DNA of 64,000 bases from Nitrososphaerota archaeon (GTDB lineage: Archaea > Thermoproteota > EX4484-205 > JAAOZP01): assembly GCA_011605725.1 (NCBI GenBank), contig JAAOZP010000012.1:1-64000 (forward strand), given 5' to 3'. Positions 43,382 to 52,004 of this stretch are shown piece after piece. The translations under genes were made by a program, and so were the position numbers. Position 1 is the stretch's first letter. Each line of letters starts with the position of its first letter. Below the pieces are notes generated by a model, which had not been told where the DNA came from, ran no database searches, and saw only the letters and a program-made list of their open reading frames with translations.

Positions 43382-44428
43382 ATGCAGGCTGATTACGACC
43401 CTTTAAAAATATTTTTAGAAAAGTATGAAAAAGACAGAAGGATCTTCTCCTTCGAAGCTAAAGATCTTTCAGAGTGGAAGTCTTGGCGCCTAGGTTTCAG
43501 AAGGAAGCTTACCGAGCTTATCGGACTTGATTTCTTCGAAAGCGCAGAGATCTCGCCTGAAACAGTGGATAAGAAGCACTATCCCGGCTACATTAGGGAA
43601 AAAGTGATTCTGAAAAGCGACCCCTATACCTTAATACCGGTATACGTGCTGGTTCCGGAAAAGTGTGAAAACACCCTGCCCGCCGTACTGGCTATGCATG
43701 GACATGGTTACGGAAAGGATGACCTAGTAGGCATTTGGGAGGATGGGACTGACCGTGTAAACCCCGTATCGAGAGGCTACCAGAAGGATTTCGCGTTGGA
43801 ACTCGTTAAACGAGGCCTAATCGTGATAGTCCCGGAGCAAAGCGGTTTTGGAGAACGCAGAACCAAGGAGGACATTGCAAAGGGTAGTGAGCAGAGCTCG
43901 TGTAAAATGCTTTCCCTATGGGCTTTGATGATGGGAACTACAACCATGGGTCGGAGAGTATGGGATGCTATCAGGGTGTTAGACTATGTTCTCACCAGGA
44001 AGGATGTTGATCATTCAAGAATAGGCATGATGGGAATATCTGGAGGCGGGACTACAACGCTTTTCACATCAGCTTTGGACGACAGGATTAGGGTCGTCGT
44101 GATAAGCGGCTACCTGAACACTTTCAGGAGCAGCATACTGGCAGTTGACCATTGCATAGACAACTATGTACCTAGTATACTCAGATACTGCGAGATGTAC
44201 GATGTGGCTGCTCTAATCGCGCCGAGGCCACTTTTGGTTGAAAGCGGCTCTAAAGACCCTATTTTCCCAATAGAAGCCACGAGATATGCTTGTGAGAAAG
44301 TACGTAGGGCCTATGCCTTGCTGAAAGCCGAGGATCGGTTTGACACGGACTTCTTCGAGGGAAGGCATGAGATAAGTGGAAGGAAATCATACGAATTCAT
44401 GGCTAAATGGCTGAAAGAAATTAACTAA
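43382..44428 (+). CDS. Alpha/beta hydrolase, acetyl-xylan-esterase/dienelactone-hydrolase type
   Basis: 348 residues from the ATG at 43382 (a TTG at 43373 is also open). LAMHGHGYGKDDLVG is the oxyanion strand; nucleophile Ser in IGMMGISGGGTTT; acid Asp in VESGSKDPIF; His in FFEGRHEIS. All three triad members are present. These cytoplasmic esterases remove acetyl or other acyl groups from sugars. Follows the sugar operon in the same direction with its own gap. Confidence 0.82.
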   Translation: MQADYDPLKIFLEKYEKDRRIFSFEAKDLSEWKSWRLGFRRKLTELIGLDFFESAEISPETVDKKHYPGYIREKVILKSDPYTLIPVYVLVPEKCENTLPAVLAMHGHGYGKDDLVGIWEDGTDRVNPVSRGYQKDFALELVKRGLIVIVPEQSGFGERRTKEDIAKGSEQSSCKMLSLWALMMGTTTMGRRVWDAIRVLDYVLTRKDVDHSRIGMMGISGGGTTTLFTSALDDRIRVVVISGYLNTFRSSILAVDHCIDNYVPSILRYCEMYDVAALIAPRPLLVESGSKDPIFPIEATRYACEKVRRAYALLKAEDRFDTDFFEGRHEISGRKSYEFMAKWLKEIN

Positions 44429-44492
44429 TATTCCTAGAAACAGAAAGTTACCGCTTTTGGATAAAAATACATTTTTATCAACTAAAAATTAA

Positions 44493-44529
44493 AAAATACT
44501 TATCTGAAAAATTTCTAATAGAGGTGGAA
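44493..44529 (+). promoter_or_regulatory. Promoter and Shine-Dalgarno site of the RiPP locus
   Basis: AAAAAATACTTA at ~44493 is a TATA-like element in a very AT-rich stretch; GAGGTGG at 44521-44527 is a strong Shine-Dalgarno 10 bases before the precursor ATG. The strong ribosome site contrasts with the leaderless genes elsewhere and suits a highly expressed small peptide. Confidence 0.55.
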
Positions 44530-44537
44530 AATAAAAG

Positions 44538-44660
44538 ATGAAGGTAATTATTCTCGAAAAAGGAAGCAAGGCATGGTATAGGTATACGGCTTGTAACACT
44601 GTAGGATGCGGCCAGAACTGCACCCCTGTCGGATGCGGGAGCTTTATCTCTCCCTATTGA
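44538..44660 (+). CDS. Cys-rich RiPP precursor peptide (candidate)
   Basis: 40 residues, too short for usual gene callers. Leader-like MKVIILEKGSKAWYRYTA is followed by a core with four Cys at positions 19, 24, 28 and 33 (C-x4-C-x3-C-x4-C) made of two similar units, CNTVGCGQ and NCTPVGCGS, then FISPY. It has a strong Shine-Dalgarno and sits 23 bases before a radical SAM maturase and ABC transporter genes. Cys-rich peptides in this setting are usually sactipeptides or ranthipeptides with thioether links from Cys to neighbouring residues. No homologue comes to mind. The coding call rests on context, ribosome site and the ordered Cys pattern. Confidence 0.75.
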   Translation: MKVIILEKGSKAWYRYTACNTVGCGQNCTPVGCGSFISPY

Positions 44661-44720
44661 GACTTTAATTCAGAAAAGAGATAATGTCCTCTATTGAGAC
44701 TATCGGTCAAGAAAGGAGAT
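44653..44720 (+). repeat. Imperfect direct repeat of ~30 bases around the maturase start
   Basis: CTATTGAGACT...AGAAAAGAGAT at 44653-44682 is repeated as CTATTGAGACT...AGAAAGGAGAT at 44691-44720. The first copy covers the precursor stop and the Shine-Dalgarno of the maturase, the second codes for its first residues. Looks like a local tandem duplication. Confidence 0.5.
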
Positions 44721-45586
44721 TAAGATTATCTGGATATTGCCTCATCATTCCCTACGATAAAGAAACTTACATACTTTTTCATACATTGAAAGGCGGGATT
44801 GCACTTATTGATGTAGAAGCCAAAAATTTTTTGGAATCCCACAGTAAATCAGGCTTTGCTGCTAGTGAAATCAAAGAATCGCAAGTAAGAGAAGCGGTTC
44901 TCAATTTACTGGAATCAGGGTTTCTTATAGATGAAGAAGTCGATGAATCTGCATTATATAGGTATTTTTTAAACAGGAATCGCTTTGATCATTTTCATGC
45001 AGCCTTCTTGATTTTGACTACCTATGCTTGTAATTTAGCCTGTAAGTACTGTTATCAAGGCTTACAAAAAAGAACCGACATCATGACGCTACATATAGCA
45101 GAAACAGTTAGTAAGTGGATATGCAAGTTGTTAGACTTTAGGAATTCCCGGTCAATCGGTATAATTTTTTATGGAGGTGAACCGTTGTTAAATATAGCAG
45201 CATTAAAATCCGTTAGTAATAATTTATTAAGCTGGAGTAGGCGTACAGGCCGTGAATTATTTACAGGACTTATAACAAATGGAGTATTGCTAACAAGACA
45301 ACTTGCAAATGAATTAGTAGATTCATATGGCTTAAGGCAAGTTCATGTTACGTTTGACGGTAACAAACTTTATCATGATTTAAGGAGATGTTTCCCAAAT
45401 GGAAGCGGCACTTTTGACATCATCTTATCCAACTTACTAAGCTACGTAGATTCCGTGGCTACTATAACTGTGAGAGTAAACTTAGATAAGCATAATGTTG
45501 GAACAGTACCTAAACTATTGGATGTCTTTCAGAGTTACGGTCTTGAAAAGAGCGAGATACGCCTTAGATATAATGGGTTTAAATGA
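44684..45586 (+). CDS. Radical SAM peptide maturase, C-terminal SPASM part lost by fusion
   Basis: 300 residues. Residues 1-90 form an N-terminal peptide-recognition-type domain (GYCLIIPYDKETYILFHTLKG) seen in SPASM maturases. The cluster motif is CNLACKYC (Cys116, 120, 123), with IGIIFYGGEPLLN (GGEP motif) and TVRVNLDKHN later in the barrel. Related enzymes are ~430-480 residues long and end in a Cys-rich SPASM domain; this one loses homology at about residue 289 (GLEKSEI), where its DNA runs into the 3' half of an ABC ATPase gene. It would install thioether or other radical-made links on the precursor upstream. Activity of the truncated form is doubtful. Confidence 0.8.
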   Translation: MSSIETIGQERRLRLSGYCLIIPYDKETYILFHTLKGGIALIDVEAKNFLESHSKSGFAASEIKESQVREAVLNLLESGFLIDEEVDESALYRYFLNRNRFDHFHAAFLILTTYACNLACKYCYQGLQKRTDIMTLHIAETVSKWICKLLDFRNSRSIGIIFYGGEPLLNIAALKSVSNNLLSWSRRTGRELFTGLITNGVLLTRQLANELVDSYGLRQVHVTFDGNKLYHDLRRCFPNGSGTFDIILSNLLSYVDSVATITVRVNLDKHNVGTVPKLLDVFQSYGLEKSEIRLRYNGFK

Positions 45587-46170
45587 ATTCGAAACTAGTT
45601 ATCCTTCGACACTGTCTTCAGGATATAGACAAAGAACAGCTTTAGCCAGAGGGCTAGCTGTAGACTCCCCAATCTTCTTAGATGAGCCTACGATGAACCT
45701 TGACCCAATTTCAGCAGAGGGTTTCAGAGAGTTCGTGAAGAGCACACTTAGTTTAAGGTTGAGACGCACCATAGTGTGGACGACGCATGTTTTAAGTGAA
45801 GCTGAAAAGCTTGGAGATAGAATTGGAATAATGAAAAAAGGGAAATTTATCATTTGCGATTCTCTGAGAAACTTGATAAAAGGTGCGAATCTGAACACGT
45901 TCAAATTAACGATCTCTGGTATAAATGTGGACGCGTTAGAACAGAAGATCTCTCAATTTAAGAAAAGCTTCGATAAGGGCATTACGGTTCGTCTGCTAAG
46001 CTATGATAACGGAATTACTGAGATAAAAGTGATAGGAGCAGTGGAACACGAGCAAGTAGAAAAAAAACATAAGCTCATGCCTGGACGGCTCTCAAAGGAT
46101 TTTAGAAATCAATGAAGTGAAGCCCTCGTTAGAAGAAGCATTCGTTTTTTATGCTGGTGAATTTCAATGA
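45540..46170 (+). pseudogene. ABC transporter ATPase, N-terminal half missing, one frameshift
   Basis: The recognisable part starts near 45548 (RYALDIMGLNEFETSYPS). It has the signature motif as LSSGYRQR, Walker B as IFLDEPTMNLDP and the His switch as WTTHVLSE; Walker A and the Q-loop (about 130 residues) are absent. In an A8 run near 46060 the frame slips; with 7 A it continues VEKNISSCLDG, INEVKPSLEEAFVFYAGEFQ to a stop at 46168-46170 that overlaps the permease ATG (ATGA). The gene is fused to the maturase with no intergenic space, so a deletion removed the end of one and the start of the other. Confidence 0.8.
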
Positions 46171-47081
46171 GCGAACAATATTATCGTAAGTTGTTACGAA
46201 AACCGAGGCTAAGTATAAGGGATTACATTCCAGTATTCTCCGTTTTCGTAAAGCGCTCAGCAAAACAAATAAGTTTCTATAAGACGAGTTTTGTTTTCAA
46301 TATTGTTGGAGTAATTACGGGCGTGCTTTCTTACTATTTCGTGAAATTGACACTGAATCCTTCTGAAATCATAAGCAATTTGGCGCCGTATGGAGGGGAC
46401 TTTATGGCATTTCTTATAGTTGGCATCGCCTTCCAACAATATATAGATCTTGCGCTACACGGGTATTATGAAGGCCTTGCAAGTGCATATTGGGGCTCGA
46501 CCTTAGAACAGTACCTTGTTTCACCGTTGAATCCATTGGTTTTTTCTATAGCACAAGTAATTTGGAGTTTCATCATCAGGAGTCTAAACTTTTTGTTATA
46601 CCTCATAATTGGCATTGCATTGTTTAAAGTGAAGATATTTCCCCTTAGTATTATACCTGTAATTTTGATATTTTGCATTTCAACCATTGCTGTATCTGGA
46701 CTCGGCCTTCTGTCGGCAAGCACTTTTATGCTAATGAACGCAAAGGGTTGGGAGGACCCGATTAGGTGGGCAATCACTACGTTAGAGGGATTAGTCATAG
46801 GAACCTATTATACCCCGGAAATACTTCCGATTCCTTTACAAGTCCTCGGTCTTCTGCTCCCGCAAACTTACGCGTTAGATGCATTAAGACGTTTGCTCAT
46901 AGTGGGTGCTACTTCTGAGAAAGTATTACTTGCACACTCCTTCATCCCAGTAGATCCAATTATAGGTGATATTCTTATCCTACTTGCGATTTCTATTATT
47001 TATGTTCCCCTCGGATACTACGTATTTAACAGAGGAATAAGGTACGCCCAGAAAATTGGTAATTTAACAAGACGGGTCTAG
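46167..47081 (+). CDS. ABC-2 type transporter permease of the RiPP locus
   Basis: 304 residues, six hydrophobic segments, beginning at an ATGA overlap with the ATPase. PYGGDFMAFLIVGIAFQQYID and SALGLLSASTFML-type loops (here SGLGLLSASTFMLMNAKG) are characteristic of ABC-2 permeases, with the usual C-terminal GYYVFNRGIRYAQKIG. Likely exports the mature peptide or gives immunity. Intact, although its ATPase is not. Its last ~80 codons are duplicated at 48886-49115. Confidence 0.85.
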   Translation: MSEQYYRKLLRKPRLSIRDYIPVFSVFVKRSAKQISFYKTSFVFNIVGVITGVLSYYFVKLTLNPSEIISNLAPYGGDFMAFLIVGIAFQQYIDLALHGYYEGLASAYWGSTLEQYLVSPLNPLVFSIAQVIWSFIIRSLNFLLYLIIGIALFKVKIFPLSIIPVILIFCISTIAVSGLGLLSASTFMLMNAKGWEDPIRWAITTLEGLVIGTYYTPEILPIPLQVLGLLLPQTYALDALRRLLIVGATSEKVLLAHSFIPVDPIIGDILILLAISIIYVPLGYYVFNRGIRYAQKIGNLTRRV

Positions 47082-47396
47082 GACTTTGATTTATCCGATT
47101 TAGCGCACGCTATGACCCAGTTAAATTTTTTAGATTCTATAAAGGAGGTGGAGAAGTTAACACAGTTCAAAATCTTCATCCAACGTTAAGGACCTTTCTC
47201 ATCCATTGATTGAACGAAATTTATGAGCCAATCCCTAATAGCGCGTGCTTCTATTTGAGACACTGAAAATGAAATATAAGGAAACCAATTTATGTAGTAT
47301 TAGTCATAAGTAAAGGTACGATTATATGTTTCTCTAAAAGAGGACAAAGATAACCGATTAGGCAAGCCAAGTACCCATCTAAGCTAGGATGAATTT
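47082..47396. other. Intergenic, with two degenerate GC-palindromes
   Basis: No gene seen in 315 bases. AGCGCACGCT at 47102-47111 lies 20 bases after the permease stop, and AGCGCGTGCT at 47240-47249 further on; both are one change from AGCGCGCGCT. A GGAGGTGGAG stretch near 47146 is followed by no convincing frame. Confidence 0.5.
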
Positions 47397-48716
47397 TTAC
47401 TCTAACAACCACTTCCATAGCGGTAAGCATTTTACTATTTTATTGTCAACCCTAATCTCATCCTCATAATCCCATGTTATTATCAACAGATCTTTACACC
47501 TTAGCTCTTCACCCGCCTTTATCAAACTTTTGATTTCCCTTTTTTCAATCTCATCCTTGCCAGAAGCATAAGTAACTTGAATCAATTTTTTAACGTTCAT
47601 GCCTTCTTTTAAAACAAAATCGACTTCTCTCTGTTGGTAATCTTTCCAATAATAAACTTCTAGCTCTCTGGACCATAGGCTTCTCCTTCTTAGCAGCTCA
47701 ATCGCAACAACATTTTCCATAATTTTGCCTAAATTTTCGATGAATCTAAAACCCATTAGAGTAAAGAAAGAAATATCGGTCAAATAGTTTTTCTTTGGAG
47801 ACCTTTCTTGTTCCTTAACGCTAAAGGAAAATCTATCGATGAAATTTGTCATTCTTGCAATCTGAAAATATTTGGTAAATCTTTCAGTAGTCTTCAGGGG
47901 TGTTTCTATCTCTCTACTTATACCTCTGATGCTTATTAAGGAAGATGGGTTTGAAATCAAGAATCTTCCTACTGCTCTCAAGTATTCGTCCGCTCTAATC
48001 CTGAATCTCTTTTCTATGTCTTTTATAACTATCGTTTCCCAATAATTTTCAACTATCCTTCTTCTTTTTTCCTCGTTTTTTTCTAAAACGATTTCGGGAA
48101 ATCCTCCAAACTTTAAGTATGATGTCATCCACTCCTTAAATAAAGCTGGTTTTAAAATAATATCTCCTTTGGAGAATTCAATTCCATTAAACAAAAGAAA
48201 TTCCTCAAAGGACAGTGGAAAAATTTCAAAACTTATACATCTTCCAGCCAAAATGCTTTCAAATTCTTCAGCCATTAGCCTTGCACTACTTCCGGAGACG
48301 ATAATTCTTGCCTCGTTTTTTTCATGTAGACTTCTAACGAATTTTTCCCAAAAACTAACTTCTTGAATTTCATCTAGGATTATCAGCGGCTTTCCTCTGA
48401 AATTAATGAATTCCCTATAAGCTTCATAAATTTTGATCAAAAAGTCTTTGTCTAATTTTGCGGGGAATTTCATTTCCTCAAAATTTACATATAGGACTCC
48501 CTCGGCACTTTTAGCTTCGCTAACTTCTTTAGCAACCTGTCTCAAGATGTAAGATTTTCCGCTCCTTCTTATGCCAAAAACCGATATTATTTTGTTTACC
48601 CCATTTAAGTATGAGGTTATTTTTTGAATATACGTCCCTCTTTTCGTACCTATTTCTGCCCCCTCTCCCCAAAAGTTCCAGCCTGAAAGTACCTCCATGA
48701 TTTGCCCTTTCTTCAT
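47397..48716 (-). CDS. AAA ATPase with DUF4143 domain
   Basis: 439 residues. AAA_14-type ATPase: Walker A GIRRSGKSYI, Walker B PLIILDEIQE, sensor IIVSGSSARLM and the Arg-finger-like LAGRCISFEIFPLSF that is highly typical. C-terminal DUF4143 with YYWKDYQQREVDFVLK, a restriction-fold-like D/E...K motif. Very common, mobile-acting family in thermophilic archaea, function unknown. Lower GC and more Lys/Ile than neighbouring genes, and inserted between the permease and a permease remnant. Confidence 0.88.
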   Translation of the reverse strand: MKKGQIMEVLSGWNFWGEGAEIGTKRGTYIQKITSYLNGVNKIISVFGIRRSGKSYILRQVAKEVSEAKSAEGVLYVNFEEMKFPAKLDKDFLIKIYEAYREFINFRGKPLIILDEIQEVSFWEKFVRSLHEKNEARIIVSGSSARLMAEEFESILAGRCISFEIFPLSFEEFLLFNGIEFSKGDIILKPALFKEWMTSYLKFGGFPEIVLEKNEEKRRRIVENYWETIVIKDIEKRFRIRADEYLRAVGRFLISNPSSLISIRGISREIETPLKTTERFTKYFQIARMTNFIDRFSFSVKEQERSPKKNYLTDISFFTLMGFRFIENLGKIMENVVAIELLRRRSLWSRELEVYYWKDYQQREVDFVLKEGMNVKKLIQVTYASGKDEIEKREIKSLIKAGEELRCKDLLIITWDYEDEIRVDNKIVKCLPLWKWLLE

Positions 48717-48807
48717 CTTTTCTTAACTATGTGGCACAATATTTAAACTTTTTGTGTCACATAAAGGCTTAAAAGGTACGCTCCTTAACAAAAAAAGGTT
48801 AATGTAT

Positions 48808-48817
48808 AGCGTGTGCT
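48808..48817. repeat. Degenerate GC-palindrome AGCGTGTGCT
   Basis: Two changes from AGCGCGCGCT, about 70 bases before the permease remnant. Confidence 0.4.
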
Positions 48818-48885
48818 TGGCATACCTCAGCAAAGGAAAAGCATGAAGCCGGCTTCAGCCGTGGGAGTGTCAAAAGTCCTCGGTC

Positions 48886-49115
48886 TCCTGCTCCCGCAAG
48901 CTTACGCGTTAGATGCATCGAGGCGTTTGCTCATAGCGGGCTCCACTTCCCAGAAGGTATTACCTATGCGATCCCTTATTCCAGTAGACCCAATTATAGG
49001 TGATGTCGTTGTCCTACTCGCGATTTCCGTCGTTTATGTTCCCCTCGGGTACTATGCATTTCGCAGTGGAATAAGGTATGCGCAAAGAATTGGCAATTTA
49101 ACAAGATGGGTTTAG
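48886..49115 (+). pseudogene. C-terminal remnant of a second ABC-2 permease
   Basis: About 76 codons (VLGLLLPQAYALDASRRLLI to the stop) that match the last part of the permease at 46167-47081 at roughly 85 percent by eye in both DNA and protein. The frame is open back to a start at 48813 but the upstream residues are not permease-like. It shows that a second, related transporter, perhaps a second RiPP cassette, existed here and has been reduced to its tail. Confidence 0.75.
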
Positions 49116-49319
49116 AATTCTGATTTGTTCACTTAACAAATAATACAAAATCGTATGTCAGTCTTGGTGCGTGTCTAATTTATTAGAAGTGCATCTTAGT
49201 TCTACCAGCCTTTTTCTGTAAAGGCTCCAGCTCCTGATGTGTTATTTTGACAATATGCGCTTGACACCACCTATCCATAAGAGTTAAATAGTTACACATT
49301 TCCAACTAACGCGAAACAG

Positions 49320-50114
49320 ATGAAAGTATGGATAATGACGGATCTTGAGGGGGTTGCAGGGGTCTTCAGCTTCGAAGAACATGCAAGCCCTAAGGGTAGG
49401 TGGTACGATCTTTCTAGGAAACTCTTGACTCAAGAGGTGAATGCTGCTATTGAGGGCGCGCTGGAACAGGGGGCTAAGGAAGTGCTCGTCGTCGACGGTC
49501 ACGGATATGGCGCGGTAAACATAGAGGAGCTTAATCCTGAGGCTAAGCTTCTCTCGGGTAGGCCACTCCTAATTCCATGGGGTTTGGAGAAAGGGTTTGA
49601 AGCAGCCTTTATGATAGGGCAGCATGCCATGGCGGGTGTGGAGAAGGCGCACCTGAGCCATACTGAGAGCCATACTGCTATTCAAAACGTTTGGATAAAC
49701 GGGGTTAAAGCCGGAGAGATAGCGATAGTTGCTGCAGTAGCAGGGTATTTCGACGTACCACTGGTTTTAGTCACAGGCGATAAGGCTGCATGTCTCGAGG
49801 CGGAGTCTCTAATACCTGGGTTGGAAACCGTGGGTGTAAAAGAAGGGTTAAGCCACGGGGCGGCAGTAAGTGTGACGCCGACTAAGGCTAGGATAATGAT
49901 TAAAAACGGTGCTAAGAATGCTCTTGCAAAAGCGAGCAGCATACTTCCCTATAGAGTGAAAAAGCCGGTTGAGCTCGTAGTCGAGTTTACTGAGGAGAGC
50001 AAGAGTTCTGCTGAAGTACTGTCTAGAAGACCAGGTGTGAAAAGAATCGATACTAGAACAATAAAAATCGAGGAGAATGATCTGCTTGAAGCCCTTAGAA
50101 GATGGTGGATGTAA
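49320..50114 (+). CDS. M55 family D-aminopeptidase (DppA-like)
   Basis: 264 residues. Zinc ligands of the DppA fold: Asp8 and Glu10 in IMTDLEGVAG, His61 in VVDGHGYG, His in MIGQHAMAG and Glu in HTESHTAIQN. DppA forms a decamer that removes N-terminal D-amino acids from small peptides such as D-Ala-D-Ala, i.e. peptides that come from bacterial walls. TATA-like GTTAAATAG lies ~35 bases upstream. Cytoplasmic. Confidence 0.9.
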   Translation: MKVWIMTDLEGVAGVFSFEEHASPKGRWYDLSRKLLTQEVNAAIEGALEQGAKEVLVVDGHGYGAVNIEELNPEAKLLSGRPLLIPWGLEKGFEAAFMIGQHAMAGVEKAHLSHTESHTAIQNVWINGVKAGEIAIVAAVAGYFDVPLVLVTGDKAACLEAESLIPGLETVGVKEGLSHGAAVSVTPTKARIMIKNGAKNALAKASSILPYRVKKPVELVVEFTEESKSSAEVLSRRPGVKRIDTRTIKIEENDLLEALRRWWM

Positions 50115-50150
50115 CCGTGTTATGAAACATTGTTACATAAATTTTTCAGG

Positions 50151-50798
50151 TTAACAGTATTTGTGCACCATCGTTAGAAAAGGGTTTGTTTTCTTCTCCC
50201 TCGCGACCGTTGAAGATGGACCATGACCAGGATATATCTTAGTCTCATCGGGGAGAACCATGAGTCTTCCACGGATGGAGTCCATGAGTTTCTCGAATGA
50301 GCCGCCAGGTAGGTCGGTCCTTCCAACTGAGCCTGCGAAAAGAGTATCCCCCGTGAAGACGGCAAGCTGGCCAAGTAGTGATATGCTTCCCATAGTGTGG
50401 CCTGGTGTATGAATGACCTTGAGACTAGTCTTCCCGAAAACTATCATGCTTCCATCGGTTAAAGTCGCATCCGGCGTAATGGGTTTAACTTGAACGCCGA
50501 ATACCGTCTCAACCACCCGTGTGTCCATCAGCATAGAAGCATCATCCTTATGAATTAAAACTAACGCGCCCACTTCCGTCTTTAACCATTCGTTTCCGGA
50601 AGTATGATCCGGATGCCAGTGCGTATTGACAATATACTTGATTTTTGCACTATGTTTCTCCGCTTCATTTATAACGGCTTCAGCCTCCTTCTCGTCGGCA
50701 AACCCAGGGTCTATTACAATCGCTTCCCTCATTTCTGGGCAAATTAGAAGATAACAGTTTGTCTGCAACCTTCCGACTACAATCCTCCTGATAATCAT
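50151..50798 (-). CDS. Metallo-beta-lactamase-fold hydrolase (glyoxalase II-like)
   Basis: 215 residues. Zinc motif THWHPDHTSGN (HxHxDH), HTPGHTMGS, FTGDTLFAGSVGRTD and the final YPGHGP His. Small single-domain thioester-type hydrolase, common in archaea. Converges with the M55 gene. Substrate uncertain; glyoxalase II-like hydroxyacyl-thioester cleavage is the usual guess. Confidence 0.88.
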   Translation of the reverse strand: MIIRRIVVGRLQTNCYLLICPEMREAIVIDPGFADEKEAEAVINEAEKHSAKIKYIVNTHWHPDHTSGNEWLKTEVGALVLIHKDDASMLMDTRVVETVFGVQVKPITPDATLTDGSMIVFGKTSLKVIHTPGHTMGSISLLGQLAVFTGDTLFAGSVGRTDLPGGSFEKLMDSIRGRLMVLPDETKIYPGHGPSSTVAREKKTNPFLTMVHKYC

Positions 50799-50911
50799 CT
50801 CGAAATATAGAGAACACTTTGTTTAAAAACATTGTGAATAAGATTCGAAGGAGAAGGGGAGCCTAAAAGAGTATTTTAAGCAGGATCTTGTAAGCGAGCA
50901 ATTCCAGACTC

Positions 50912-51874
50912 TTAACAAAAGTTTTTAACTTCTTTTTTCCCGCCTGTCTTCATGAAACGCTTTATTTCTGAGAAATCCTCCGGAACGCTCATCGGACCCA
51001 TTCTAGTCACTTTAAGAGCACCAGCAGCATTAGCAAATTCAAGAAGCTCTCTCAACCTCCAATTCTTCAAGTAGCCGTATACAGCTGCTGCGTCGAAAAC
51101 GTCTCCAGCACCCGTTGGGTCAACCTCCGGGACAATAAAAGCAGGCTCGAAAACAGTCTCCTGCCTACTTAAACCTATTGAGCCTTTTTCACCAATTTTC
51201 ACTATTAAAAGTTTAACCCCATGCTTGAATATTTCTTCAGAAGCTTCCTCTAGACTTCTCTTTCCAGTTAGGTCGAACAGTTCAGCCTTAGAAGGCATCA
51301 CTATCTCTGCAACCTTCAAAACTTTTTCAGATATTTTACTAATCATGCGAGGCTCTATCAGCTCAGCTCTAAGGTTAGGGTCGTAAGTAACCATCATGCC
51401 AGCCCTACTAGCTATTTCAACAGCACGGTAGCAGGATTCCCTTACCTCCTCCCCAATGGAGAGTGTGGACCCCATGATGTGCAGAACCCTAAACATTTTA
51501 ACAAAATCCTCATCCACATCCTCCGGCTTTATTCTAGCGGCCGCGGAACGCTTCAGATTGAACACAAATCTTCTACTGCCGTCGGAAAAGTATGTTACGA
51601 AGGCTATTCCAGTAGTGTATTCTTCATCGGTATACACGTGTGTAATGTCGACATTATCGGCGGCCAGCCTTTTCTTTAAAAGGCTTCCGAAATCATCGTC
51701 ACCAACAGCACCAATTATGGCTGATTTCAAGCCGAGCCTAGAAGCAGCATCCACGAAGATCGCTGGCGCACCACTTGGAAATGGCCCGGCATACTCTCCA
51801 GTTTCGTAATGGGGAGTATCCCTCCCCTTCCTTATGAACTCAACAAGCATCTCGCCGATTGTTAGGACATCCAT
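50912..51874 (-). CDS. PfkB-family sugar kinase (2-keto-3-deoxygluconate/fructokinase-like)
   Basis: 320 residues from the ATG at 51874 (the frame is open 31 codons further). MDVLTIGEMLVEFIRKG opens the fold; GAPAIFVDAASRLG and the end signature DPTGAGDVFDAA (anion hole and catalytic Asp) are complete. Phosphorylates a sugar at a primary hydroxyl with ATP. The EYAGPFPSGAPA loop resembles 2-keto-3-deoxygluconate kinases. Divergent from the fucosidase gene. Confidence 0.88.
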   Translation of the reverse strand: MDVLTIGEMLVEFIRKGRDTPHYETGEYAGPFPSGAPAIFVDAASRLGLKSAIIGAVGDDDFGSLLKKRLAADNVDITHVYTDEEYTTGIAFVTYFSDGSRRFVFNLKRSAAARIKPEDVDEDFVKMFRVLHIMGSTLSIGEEVRESCYRAVEIASRAGMMVTYDPNLRAELIEPRMISKISEKVLKVAEIVMPSKAELFDLTGKRSLEEASEEIFKHGVKLLIVKIGEKGSIGLSRQETVFEPAFIVPEVDPTGAGDVFDAAAVYGYLKNWRLRELLEFANAAGALKVTRMGPMSVPEDFSEIKRFMKTGGKKEVKNFC

Positions 51875-52004
51875 TTCAGAAATTTTGCTTAACGAGAACC
51901 TATAATATTTTTCTCGAGGGTACGAGTATGAGGAAAACCGGGTTTGACTCGAAAAACCAGTTGGCAAAGGCTTAAATGTCAGTATTCAGGTAGCAGTTTC
52001 AAAA

